DNA of 64,000 bases, taken from assembly GCF_002741985.1 (NCBI RefSeq), contig NZ_APHW01000014.1, forward strand, positions 186,001-250,000, in the 5' to 3' direction. Positions 54,161 through 62,915 of this stretch are shown here, piece after piece. Made by a program: the position numbers and the translations under genes. Under the pieces are notes generated by a model, which worked only from the letters and a program-made list of their open reading frames with translations, ran no database searches and had not been told where the DNA came from. This stretch comes from Vibrio rotiferianus CAIM 577 = LMG 21460 (lineage in GTDB: Bacteria; Pseudomonadota; Gammaproteobacteria; Enterobacterales; Vibrionaceae). How positions within the stretch are numbered: position 1 is the stretch's first letter; every line of letters starts with the position of its first letter.

Positions 54161-54271
54161 AGGTAATTCCTCATACAGGTCGTACAACTGTTATTGTGAA
54201 ACTTTGATGGAGTTTTTATGACTCCACTTATAAGAATCGATCAAAGTTTGCTTTTTCTCAAGGCATAAAAA

Positions 54272-54303
54272 AAGCAGAGACTCATTTCTGTGAGCCTCTG
54301 CTT
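54272..54303 (-). terminator. Terminator of the DUF3466 gene
   Basis: Stem AAGCAGAG... / CTCTGCTT with a secondary stem inside. On the minus strand it is followed by TTTTTT. Confidence 0.8.
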
Positions 54304-54320
54304 GATTTAAAAAATACTGA

Positions 54321-56081
54321 CTATTTTCTACGGAACCCGAAAAGCCCAAGTAGTGTCAAAGCAAAAATGCCAAGCCCAGCACCTTGGCGTTCTGCTGCCG
54401 CTTGGTCGACAGATCGAGTGACAATGTCAGTTGCATCATTGGATGCGATTGGAATTAGTTTAACCGCCACCACTTTTTCAGCATTTGCCTCACCACCGTT
54501 ACACAGTGAGTTATGTGCAAACGTATCATAGCCACCTGGACACATCGTCGCCGTTGCGGATATCATACCTGCATCATTAATGTCGGTTGCATCAATAATG
54601 CGGAATTGGTTGTTTTCAGCTGAATAATCACCACCATTAGTAAGGTCGTCCAAGTACCAAGCTCGATCTTGGAAGATATCTCTTCTCGCTTCAACCGTCC
54701 CTGTTGCGTCGTAAGGTAGGATAAAGCCGCGTTTTCGGCGTGCTTTGCCATCAACTTCACGCGTATCCTCCGCATCTAGCTGACCAACAATTTCATTGTA
54801 ATTGTTGATGGACCCAACTTTACCGCCGATACCATCAAAAAAGATACCTCCGGATAGGTAGTTCGCAGTTGGCTGTTCAATGTCACTAACCACAAATAGC
54901 CTGTTTGACGCTGAACCATTTTCGGGGGCACCACCTGATCGCTTTGCCTCGCCGACTGCTATAAGGTTATCGTTTATCGTTTCAACTACAGAATTAGTAT
55001 AAATAAAGTCAGAACTAATTTCTGATGTTGCACCTGATACACGTGATGATGTCCAAGCTGCGGTGGATACATTAGAAGAAGAATCAAAAATGCCTTTAAA
55101 AATAGTTGCCTCTAGGTAATTGTCATCATTTCCGTAAGTGTTATATCCAACGCCGTATATCACACTGTTTGCAGAATCCTTTTTAGATACAAAATCTCGC
55201 ATACTTCCTTGCGCAATACGGTCATTTCTTATGGTATTGCCAGAAGACCAACCAATAAGCGCGGTATTACCTGCACTATCCCAAATTGCTGCCTTCGAGC
55301 TGTAATTCGAGCCATAGTCATTAACTTTTGAATATGAAACACTACCCGACACAAAACTATCATCGCTAGCCCAAGCTCTAGATTGATAATACTCTGTCTT
55401 AGCATCATCATCTGATTCCTTAATATAACTAGGATAAACAGGGGCAACAACTTGGTTACGTGTTTTCAATTTACTAGCGAGAGAGCCATCGCTGCTACTG
55501 TTAAGTACACTTTGATTACCTATCGCCTGACCGCTTTCAGTAAGAGCGTTTATTACATTGTTGTACTTGTTATCAAAAGGAGCACCCTCTGAGAATGCTA
55601 GCGCATTCGATTTTTCGTTTAGTGTGTATTTCTCTTGATACCAAGGCTCCCAAACACGTGAAGCCCAACTCTCACATGTGGAATATCGTAGTTCTCTAAT
55701 ACAATATAACTCAACGTCATCAAAGTCTTCGATGTAACGGAACTGAGCATCCATCGCAAATGGTACTTCCTCACGAAAGCTAACACCATCTACCGCTTCA
55801 CCCGATAGTATCTTGGTCGTTCTCGTTTCACCGGCTAGCTTGAATGTTGTTTCATCACAAGCGGCACCATTATCAAAACAACCTAACTGATATGGTGTTG
55901 TTTTATCAGTGTCTTCATAAACGTTACCAGCTTGGATTGCAACGCCATATGCTGTGGCATAATCGGTATTGATACCTTCTGGAGCCACCTCCACCACACG
56001 ATAAAGCGCAGCGTTAGCATTCATTGCCGTACCCACCATCATCGCGACGGCGGTCAATTTGAATTTGTTACTACAATTCAT
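54321..56081 (-). CDS. DUF3466 family exported protein with C-terminal sorting tail
   Basis: A 586-residue protein with a signal peptide (MNCSNKFKLTAVAMMVGTAMNANAA). A long soluble beta-propeller-like region carries repeats of the type 'AxxWDSAGNTALIGWSSG'. The C-terminus, QGAGLGIFALTLLGLFGFRRK, is a Gly-rich hydrophobic helix with a basic end, like a GlyGly-CTERM sorting signal. It is 7 bp from the uup stop, so it is the third gene of a glutaredoxin-uup-DUF3466 unit. Function unknown. Confidence 0.85.
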   Translation of the reverse strand: MNCSNKFKLTAVAMMVGTAMNANAALYRVVEVAPEGINTDYATAYGVAIQAGNVYEDTDKTTPYQLGCFDNGAACDETTFKLAGETRTTKILSGEAVDGVSFREEVPFAMDAQFRYIEDFDDVELYCIRELRYSTCESWASRVWEPWYQEKYTLNEKSNALAFSEGAPFDNKYNNVINALTESGQAIGNQSVLNSSSDGSLASKLKTRNQVVAPVYPSYIKESDDDAKTEYYQSRAWASDDSFVSGSVSYSKVNDYGSNYSSKAAIWDSAGNTALIGWSSGNTIRNDRIAQGSMRDFVSKKDSANSVIYGVGYNTYGNDDNYLEATIFKGIFDSSSNVSTAAWTSSRVSGATSEISSDFIYTNSVVETINDNLIAVGEAKRSGGAPENGSASNRLFVVSDIEQPTANYLSGGIFFDGIGGKVGSINNYNEIVGQLDAEDTREVDGKARRKRGFILPYDATGTVEARRDIFQDRAWYLDDLTNGGDYSAENNQFRIIDATDINDAGMISATATMCPGGYDTFAHNSLCNGGEANAEKVVAVKLIPIASNDATDIVTRSVDQAAAERQGAGLGIFALTLLGLFGFRRK

Positions 56082-56088
56082 GGAATTC

Positions 56089-58008
56089 TTAACTGTCCTG
56101 TTGCATTGCTTCGAGTTCTTCCCATCTCTCGAACGCGATTTCCAACTCCTGCTCTACGGCAGCGAGCTGTTCCAATACCGGTTGAGTCTGTTCTACAGGT
56201 TTAGTGAAGAACTCTGTGTCATTCACTTGTTCTTGTAGAGTCTCAATATCCGACTCTAATTGTTCTAGTTTAGCTGGAAGAGCCTCTAATTCTCTTTGCA
56301 GCTTATACGATAACTTCTTCGAATTGTTCTTAGGTTGCGTAGTTTTGGGAGTTTCCTCAACCACTTTCTCTTTCTTCGCTGTTTTTTCAACCTGACCACG
56401 CGAAGCAAGAACTTGATCACGTTGCTGTTTTGCATCGTGATAGCCACCAACGAACTCTTCGATTACGCCGTTACCTTCAAAAATCCAACTGGTCGTTACT
56501 GTGTTATCTACAAACTCACGGTCGTGGCTTACTAACAGTAACGTACCCTGATAATTGGCAAGCATTTCTTCTAAAAGTTCCAACGTTTCGATGTCCAAAT
56601 CGTTAGTTGGTTCGTCCAGAATAAGCAAATTGTTAGGTTTCAATAAGATACGCGCTAGCAACAAACGGTTTTTTTCACCGCCTGATAACGCTTTTACTGG
56701 CGTACGAGCACGTTTTGGTGCGAACAAGAAATCTTGCAGGTAGCTCAATGCGTGACGTTGACGACCGCCCACCATCACTTCTTGCTTACCATCCGCTAAG
56801 TTATCGATAACCGTTTTTTCAGGATCGAGGATTTCACGGTACTGGTCGAAGTAAGCCACTTCAAGTTTTGTACCGCAATGTAGACGACCACCTTGTGTCT
56901 CTAACTGGCCTAGTAGCAACTTGAGAACCGTACTTTTGCCACAGCCATTAGGGCCAATCAGTGCGATTCGATCACCGCGCATGATGTTGAAGCTAAAGTC
57001 ATCCACGATCTTTTTGCCTTCAAAAGCAAAAGAGACGTTCTCTGCTTCAAAGACGATCTTGCCTGAACGCGATGCATCATCGATATTAAGGTTAACTTTA
57101 CCTTGAACTTCACGGCGGTCACGACGTTCTTCACGCAGCTTTTTAAGAGCACGAACGCGACCTTCGTTACGTGTACGACGCGCTTTAATACCCTGACGAA
57201 TCCATACTTCTTCCTGAGCTAGCTTTTTGTCGAACTCGGCATTTTGCATCTCTTCAACGCGAAGCATCTCTTCTTTGTCATTCAAGTATTGGTCATAGTT
57301 TCCAGGGAAAGAAGCCAATTGACCGCGATCTAAGTCAACGATGCGTGTCGCCATCGATTTGATGAACGCACGGTCGTGAGAAATAAAGATGATCGAGCCC
57401 TTGAAGTCTTTTAGGAAGTTCTCTAGCCATTCGATGGTTGTTACATCAAGGTGGTTAGTAGGCTCATCAAGAAGCAATACATCAGGGTCACAAACAAGTG
57501 CACGAGCGAGCGCAGCTTTGCGTTGCCAGCCACCTGACAAATCGGTCAGTTTGGTTTCAGGACTTAGCTTTAGCGCGCCAAGTACATTCTTAACACGATC
57601 ATCAAAGCGCCAAGCGTTAAGGTGATCCAGCTGTTCTTGAATCTTAGCAAGTCGGTTGATGTTCTTTTCACTTGGGTCTTGAGCAACAAGATCGAGAAGA
57701 TCGTGGTAGATCTTTAGTTGTTCACCTATTTCAGCCAAACCGCCAGATACGTATTCGTAAACCGTACCCTCTTGATTGCGCGGTGGATCTTGTTCAAGTC
57801 GAGAAACAACTACGTCTTGAGTGATTTGAATCTTGCCATCGTCCAACAAAATGTCGCCGGCAAGCACTTTCATTAATGTCGACTTACCTGCACCGTTACG
57901 ACCAACTAAACAAACGCGTTCGTTTTCTTGAAGAGCGAACTCCGCTTTATCTAGCAATGGGTGGTCACCAAATGCAAGTTGCGCGTTATGAATAGTAAGT
58001 AATGCCAT
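56089..58008 (-). CDS. uup: ABC-F family ATPase Uup
   Basis: A 639-residue soluble protein with two ABC domains. Walker A: GRNGAGKST and GPNGCGKST; signatures LSGGWQRKAALARAL and LSGGEKNRLLLARIL; Walker B followed by DEPTNHLD and DEPTNDLD. A C-terminal coiled coil (about residues 560-635) is typical of Uup, which acts on branched DNA and perhaps on ribosomes. The start overlaps the glutaredoxin-like gene by 23 bp. Confidence 0.95.
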   Translation of the reverse strand: MALLTIHNAQLAFGDHPLLDKAEFALQENERVCLVGRNGAGKSTLMKVLAGDILLDDGKIQITQDVVVSRLEQDPPRNQEGTVYEYVSGGLAEIGEQLKIYHDLLDLVAQDPSEKNINRLAKIQEQLDHLNAWRFDDRVKNVLGALKLSPETKLTDLSGGWQRKAALARALVCDPDVLLLDEPTNHLDVTTIEWLENFLKDFKGSIIFISHDRAFIKSMATRIVDLDRGQLASFPGNYDQYLNDKEEMLRVEEMQNAEFDKKLAQEEVWIRQGIKARRTRNEGRVRALKKLREERRDRREVQGKVNLNIDDASRSGKIVFEAENVSFAFEGKKIVDDFSFNIMRGDRIALIGPNGCGKSTVLKLLLGQLETQGGRLHCGTKLEVAYFDQYREILDPEKTVIDNLADGKQEVMVGGRQRHALSYLQDFLFAPKRARTPVKALSGGEKNRLLLARILLKPNNLLILDEPTNDLDIETLELLEEMLANYQGTLLLVSHDREFVDNTVTTSWIFEGNGVIEEFVGGYHDAKQQRDQVLASRGQVEKTAKKEKVVEETPKTTQPKNNSKKLSYKLQRELEALPAKLEQLESDIETLQEQVNDTEFFTKPVEQTQPVLEQLAAVEQELEIAFERWEELEAMQQDS

Positions 58009-58237
58009 TATTATCCAACCAATGTGTGAGTTGTTCTAAGTCAAACGGCCAGTTCAACTCAGAATCTTGATATTTTAATACGGGAATCGTGACGCCGTAA
58101 CGAGAAAAGAGAACATCGTCGAACGCAATGTCGACGATGTGTGTTTGTTCGGCGAGACCAATCTGACCAACGAGGTCAAACGCCATCTCACAGAGATGGC
58201 ATCCTTCTGTGCTGTAAAGTGTTAGTACGTTCAACAT
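57986..58237 (-). CDS. Glutaredoxin-like protein (DUF836 type)
   Basis: An 83-residue thioredoxin-fold protein with the redox pair TEGCHLCEMA (CxxC) near the N-terminus and the cis-Pro in VTIPVLKY. Matches the glutaredoxin-like family encoded next to uup in vibrios. It overlaps uup by 23 bp. Confidence 0.88.
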   Translation of the reverse strand: MLNVLTLYSTEGCHLCEMAFDLVGQIGLAEQTHIVDIAFDDVLFSRYGVTIPVLKYQDSELNWPFDLEQLTHWLDNNGITYYS

Positions 58238-58255
58238 CCTTTTACTGTTCCGTCC

Positions 58256-60379
58256 CTATTCTGCGTGCGTAACCAACCAGCAATTGTGAATCTGTTTGTT
58301 ACGAGAGAAATCCAATGGCAGAGTTTGAGAAGAAATGTTCTGCGCTTTTAAGCCAAGTTCTGCAAGCCCCGCTTCGTCCATCTTGAAGTGACGTTTATTG
58401 TTAGAGAACACAATCGTACCGCCGGCACGTAATAGACGCTTCAGGTTTGTCATTAGCTTAATATGATCGCGTTGTACATCGAACGACGTTTCCATTCGCT
58501 TAGAGTTAGAGAATGTCGGTGGATCAATAAAGATAAGATCGTATTCACCTTTAGCGTTCTCAAGCCACTGTAGACAGTCAGCTTGCTCAAAACGATGCTG
58601 GCGACCCACACAACCATTTAGCTGCATGTTGTCTTTCGCCCAGTTAAGGTAAGTGTTAGACATGTCTACCGTGGTTGTAGAACGCGCACCACCAACGGCA
58701 GCGTGCACTGTCGCACTGCCAGTGTAAGCAAACAAGTTAAGGAAATCTTTACCCTGAGCCATCTCACCAAGGCGACGACGAGTGATCTTATGATCCAAGA
58801 ACAAGCCTGTGTCTAGGTAATCGTGAAGGTTCACGATCAGCTTCACGCCATACTCATTCACTTCAAGCGTCTCTGAAACTTGACCTAGTTTTTGGTATTG
58901 ACTACGACCTTTCTGCTTCTCACGAACTTTAAGTACAACTTTGTTCGCTTCTACACCTGTTACCTGAATCGTTGCACGGATGATGTCCGTTAGACGACGC
59001 TTAGCTTTTTCTTCAGGAATGTTTTTAGGTGCCGCGTATTCCTGAATCACAATTTGCTCGCCATACACGTCGATAGCTACGTTGTATTCTGGAAGGTCCG
59101 CATCGTAGATACGGTAACAGTCTAGTTTCTCTTTACGCGCCCACTTACCAATCTTGCCGATGTTTTTCTTCAAACGGTTTGAAAAGTCAGGTGCGATTTG
59201 GACGTTAGTGTCCGCACCTTTCACTTCATCAGCACTACGCTCCGCAATGCTGTAGTTCTTTTGGTGACACGGTAACGCACCATTATTCAATTTGAACTGT
59301 TTGTCCGCACGCATACGAAGACAACTTAGTAGCTCGTCTGAACTAGAGAAAATAGACGCTTTACAACCGCCAAATTCTGCTTTTAGCTGACCACCAAACG
59401 CTGTGTATAGCGCAATCAGACCTGGCTCAGTACCAAGACGCTCACCATACGGCGGGTTAGACACGATAACACCAGCTTCGAAACCGGCCGGACGAGTAAT
59501 AGTTGCTGCGTCGCCTTGTGCAAATGTAATTAGCTCTTCAACGCCAGCTCTGCGAGCGTTGTCCTGTGCTACTTTCAGAACTTTCGGGTCGTTATCGAAG
59601 CCAAAAAACTTAGCGTCAACTTTTTTGACACCGCGTCGGGCTTGTACATTTGCTTCTGATTTAATCTCTGCCCAAAGCTCAGGTTCAAAGTCTTCTAGCG
59701 CTTCAAAGCCCCACTGTTTACGTTTAACGCCAGGTGCGATGTTCGCTGCCATCATTGCCGCTTCAATCAGCAACGTACCAGAACCACACATTGGGTCTAG
59801 AAGTGGTTGAGAGCAATCCCAGCCACAACGCATTACGATTGCTGCAGCAAGCGTTTCACGAAGTGGAGCTCGGCCAGATTCTGGGCGATAGCCACGTTGA
59901 TGAAGGCCACTGCCCACCATATCGACACCAAGAATCGCTTTGTCTTTATGTAGACGAACGTGAACACGGATATCTGGTCGCTCTTTGCTAATGTTCGGAC
60001 GAGGAAGTCCTTTCTTCTCAAAGCAGTCTACGATGCCATCTTTGACTTTCATCGCGCCATATTGGCTGTTGCGGATTTCGCGGTTAGTACCGTTGAAATC
60101 AACCACAAAACGCTTTGAGCTATGGAATTGGTTTACCCAGTTGATTGCAGACGTTGACAGGTAAAGGTCCATGTCGTCGTTACAGGTAAACTCCGATAAA
60201 ACACGTACAAATCGAGACGCTAAGCGGCTCCACAAACAGCAACGGTAAATCTGTTCATTCGTTGCCTTAAATTTTACGCCTGCCTGTACTGGTTTGACGT
60301 TTTCAATGCCTAGTTTAGTCAGCTCTTCTACAAGCAAGTTTTCCATGCCGTTTGAAGTTACCGCGAGATATTGATTCAT
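58256..60379 (-). CDS. rlmL: 23S rRNA methyltransferase RlmKL (m2G2445, m7G2069)
   Basis: A 707-residue bifunctional enzyme starting at ATG 60379 ([20 protein letters not shown]); the frame extends upstream but this matches E. coli (702). A THUMP region is followed by the RlmL methyltransferase with [10 protein letters not shown] as catalytic motif and [13 protein letters not shown] for SAM. The C-terminal RlmK domain has [14 protein letters not shown] and [11 protein letters not shown]. Modifies 23S rRNA during 50S assembly. Confidence 0.95.
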   Translation of the reverse strand: MNQYLAVTSNGMENLLVEELTKLGIENVKPVQAGVKFKATNEQIYRCCLWSRLASRFVRVLSEFTCNDDMDLYLSTSAINWVNQFHSSKRFVVDFNGTNREIRNSQYGAMKVKDGIVDCFEKKGLPRPNISKERPDIRVHVRLHKDKAILGVDMVGSGLHQRGYRPESGRAPLRETLAAAIVMRCGWDCSQPLLDPMCGSGTLLIEAAMMAANIAPGVKRKQWGFEALEDFEPELWAEIKSEANVQARRGVKKVDAKFFGFDNDPKVLKVAQDNARRAGVEELITFAQGDAATITRPAGFEAGVIVSNPPYGERLGTEPGLIALYTAFGGQLKAEFGGCKASIFSSSDELLSCLRMRADKQFKLNNGALPCHQKNYSIAERSADEVKGADTNVQIAPDFSNRLKKNIGKIGKWARKEKLDCYRIYDADLPEYNVAIDVYGEQIVIQEYAAPKNIPEEKAKRRLTDIIRATIQVTGVEANKVVLKVREKQKGRSQYQKLGQVSETLEVNEYGVKLIVNLHDYLDTGLFLDHKITRRRLGEMAQGKDFLNLFAYTGSATVHAAVGGARSTTTVDMSNTYLNWAKDNMQLNGCVGRQHRFEQADCLQWLENAKGEYDLIFIDPPTFSNSKRMETSFDVQRDHIKLMTNLKRLLRAGGTIVFSNNKRHFKMDEAGLAELGLKAQNISSQTLPLDFSRNKQIHNCWLVTHAE

Positions 60380-60891
60380 AGTGTTCTTTCGTCGATAAAA
60401 AATGGCTTTGATTATACCTGACTTTACGATCAATGCCTCGTTTTTAAAGGCTTTTTCGCTTTATTAGCGCAAACAGTCGCCAATCTCACCAACTGAAAGT
60501 CAAATCACATCACCTCCATAAACAGAATACGTCTCCTTATCACCTTCTTGTAAAAATGCGGCCTGTGGCGAAAGTAAATACTTATTCACTAACAAATTGG
60601 TATATACCAGTACGGGTTTTGGCATGTAATTTACTTACAAAATGGGCGTATAGAGGAATAAAAGGTGAAATATTAAGCGTCTTGTTGCCTAATTTAAGGA
60701 AAAGCTAAAGTGAAAAAATTGGAATAAAAGTGAGTTGCTTCATATATGAGATATGAAATCCCCCTCATCTAGGGATGAGTTTTGGGTGCATACGAGGAGA
60801 GATTTGGAAAATTCTAGGCAAAAAAAATCGACCTAATGCGGTCGATTAATGCAAACAAAGGAACGAAAATAAAGAAAAAATCAAAAGGAAA
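60380..60891. other. Intergenic region between rlmKL and zapC
   Basis: About 510 bp without a convincing gene on either strand. It includes the rlmKL promoter area, some AT-rich sequence, and the zapC terminator near its right end. Confidence 0.5.
60820..60849 (-). terminator. Terminator of zapC
   Basis: Stem AATCGACC / GGTCGATT with a 6-nt loop. On the minus strand it is followed by TTTTTTTT. Confidence 0.88.
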
Positions 60892-61434
60892 CTAACCCAC
60901 CATCGCCATTGGTGCCATCATGAATAAGTGATTGGCACATACCATGCGATCATGCATTACTTTAATCGGTTGTCCAAATGGCAGTGCTTTATTGCCATCG
61001 AGTAAGAACTCGTCCTGCCCTACATAAGCACACAGACTAGATGTTTCGCCTGGCTCGAGAACGATGAATACGCCTTCTGAAAAGCGGTTTGTCAGGCATA
61101 CCATGTCCCCTTCTTCTGGCTCATGTCCATCGCATTGGGCATCGAAGAACCAGCTCTTGGGCTGGACTGGCTTGTGAAAGCGTTTTGCGGCTACGCAATA
61201 AAGCGTAAGTTCGGCTTGACGGTATTCGTTGATGTCGAGACAACGGATTCGTTCGTTGTACGTTTGGAACGCGCTTGCGTCATCAACGGTGAATTCATTG
61301 TCTGAGAAGGCACAATTGACCAACAGCTTACGGCATAGATTGGTTTGGAAAATCATCTCCTCCCCCAAATCCAGCATTAGGCAAGCTTTCTGCTCGTCAA
61401 AATACCAATTCCATTTGTCGCTGGGTTTAAGCAT
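60892..61434 (-). CDS. zapC: Cell division protein ZapC
   Basis: A 180-residue protein that stabilises FtsZ rings. The sequence follows E. coli ZapC in order: KPSDKWNWYFDEQKACLMLDLGEEMIFQTNLCRKLL, PVQPKSWFF, and GQPIKVMHDRM. A conserved neighbour of pyrD in gammaproteobacteria. Monocistronic. Confidence 0.92.
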   Translation of the reverse strand: MLKPSDKWNWYFDEQKACLMLDLGEEMIFQTNLCRKLLVNCAFSDNEFTVDDASAFQTYNERIRCLDINEYRQAELTLYCVAAKRFHKPVQPKSWFFDAQCDGHEPEEGDMVCLTNRFSEGVFIVLEPGETSSLCAYVGQDEFLLDGNKALPFGQPIKVMHDRMVCANHLFMMAPMAMVG

Positions 61435-61526
61435 TATTCCGTTCTCTTGTGACTAGTTAAACAGTAATAAGAGGTAAAACGCTTAATTACCTACTCATGA
61501 TTTTTAAATTTTACAAACGAACGGAC

Positions 61527-61560
61527 AAAAAAAAAGAGGAAACGAGTTCCTCTTTTTTTT
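61527..61560. terminator. Bidirectional terminator upstream of zapC and downstream of pyrD
   Basis: A-run, then GAGGAA / TTCCTC with a short loop, then a T-run. It lies 27 bp beyond the pyrD ORF. Confidence 0.85.
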
Positions 61561-61587
61561 AGTAACAAGCGTCGATTTCTCAACGAG

Positions 61588-62610
61588 TTAGCAGCTAATT
61601 TTATAGACTTTTAACAATATCGCGTACGAGGCCCGGACCGTGGTAGATGAACCAGTGTAAACTTGAACAAGTTGTGCACCCGCCATCATTTTCTCTTTGG
61701 CAGCAACGTATGAGTCCACACCACCTACGCCGATGATCGGTAATTTGTCACCCAGCTCTTCATGAAGTTTACGAACGACCTCTGTTGAACGAGATTGAAC
61801 TGGGCGTCCACTTAAACCACCCGCTTCGTTCGCATGTTTCATTCCTTCAACAATTGTGCGATCCAACGTCGTGTTTGTTGCAATAACGCCGTCAATGTTG
61901 TTCTTAATTAGAGAATCACAGATCTGGCTGATTTCGTCATCACTCAAATCCGGTGCAATTTTTAGCGCAAGTGGTACGTACTTACCGTGTTTTTCAGCAA
62001 GTTCTGCTTGTTTCGCTTTGAGTTCAGATAACAACTCGTCTAGCGCTTTACCGTACTGAAGCGAACGAAGTCCTGGTGTATTTGGTGACGAGATGTTCAC
62101 GGCGATGTAACCGGCGTACTCGTACACTTTTTCCATACAAATCAGGTAGTCCTCTGCCCCATTCTCAATTGGTGTGTCTTTATTCTTACCAATGTTGATA
62201 CCAAGAACGCAGTTGTATTTTGCCTTTTTCACATTCTCAACCAGATGATCCACACCTAGGTTGTTAAAACCCATACGGTTGATGATACCTTCCGCTTCAA
62301 CTAGGCGGAACAAGCGTGGCTTGTCATTACCTGGTTGCGGACGAGGCGTAACAGTACCAACTTCGACAAAACCAAAGCCCATTGCGTCAAAGGCTTCGAT
62401 ACATTCACCGTTTTTGTCCAAGCCAGCAGCAAGACCCACTGGGTTACGGAATGTAAGCCCCATGCATTCTACTGGACGGTTTGGTAGTTGTTGACGATAG
62501 AAAAGATCGAGAGGAGTGCCATTAAAGCGTTGGAAATTTTTGATTGCAAGATCATGTGCCTTTTCGGCATCAAGTTGGAAAAAGCCAGTTCTGGCTAGAC
62601 GGTAAAGCAT
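61588..62610 (-). CDS. pyrD: Dihydroorotate dehydrogenase PyrD, C-terminus frameshifted
   Basis: A membrane-associated class 2 enzyme oxidising dihydroorotate to orotate with quinone. Most of it is intact: [45 protein letters not shown] (catalytic Ser), and [16 protein letters not shown]. After LVQVYTG the visible frame reads [20 protein letters not shown], unlike any PyrD. Adding one A on the plus strand at 61650-61651 (AA to AAA) restores [16 protein letters not shown] and a stop at 61601, the normal PyrD end. The FMN-phosphate region is just before the break. Confidence 0.9.
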   Translation of the reverse strand: MLYRLARTGFFQLDAEKAHDLAIKNFQRFNGTPLDLFYRQQLPNRPVECMGLTFRNPVGLAAGLDKNGECIEAFDAMGFGFVEVGTVTPRPQPGNDKPRLFRLVEAEGIINRMGFNNLGVDHLVENVKKAKYNCVLGINIGKNKDTPIENGAEDYLICMEKVYEYAGYIAVNISSPNTPGLRSLQYGKALDELLSELKAKQAELAEKHGKYVPLALKIAPDLSDDEISQICDSLIKNNIDGVIATNTTLDRTIVEGMKHANEAGGLSGRPVQSRSTEVVRKLHEELGDKLPIIGVGGVDSYVAAKEKMMAGAQLVQVYTGSSTTVRASYAILLKVYKISC

Positions 62611-62623
62611 TGTGCCTCCGAAA

Positions 62624-62647
62624 GAAAAAAGCCCCGTGTAAACGGGT
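62624..62647 (-). promoter_or_regulatory. Terminator-like hairpin in the pyrD leader
   Basis: On the minus strand ACCCGTTTACACGGGG is followed directly by CTTTTTT, 14 bp before the pyrD start. This has the form of an intrinsic terminator ahead of the gene, suggesting attenuation or the end of an upstream transcript. Confidence 0.6.
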
Positions 62648-62872
62648 CAATATTATTTACTGTTTTTCAATGCAATTCAATGAAAATGAGTGAATTCGGC
62701 AAAATAGTACGTCTCATTTTGGTTTTACTCATAAAAACAGTCGATTAGCGCACTATTCTCTATACAAAATTGCTAGCTTTTTCTTTAGAAGCAAACGATT
62801 TCATGCCATAAAAACTTAAATTTGGAGTTACAGCGTCACTATTTATGGGTAGTTATTAGTGATTTGAACATA
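62648..62872. other. Intergenic region between gdhB and pyrD
   Basis: About 225 bp with no gene. It contains a near-matS sequence, GTTACAGCGTCAC at 62827-62839 (one mismatch on the reverse strand), and probably the pyrD promoter. Confidence 0.5.
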
Positions 62873-62899
62873 AAAAAGCCCCGCGATTGCGAGGCTTTT
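62873..62899 (-). terminator. Terminator of gdhB
   Basis: Stem AAAAGCCCCGC / GCGAGGCTTTT with a 4-nt loop and one mismatch; T-run on the minus strand. Confidence 0.85.
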
Positions 62900-62915
62900 G
62901 CTAAAGTCACTTACC

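Noticed and set aside
61229..61456. Plus-strand ORF opposite zapC
   Set aside because: Shadow of the well-conserved zapC frame.
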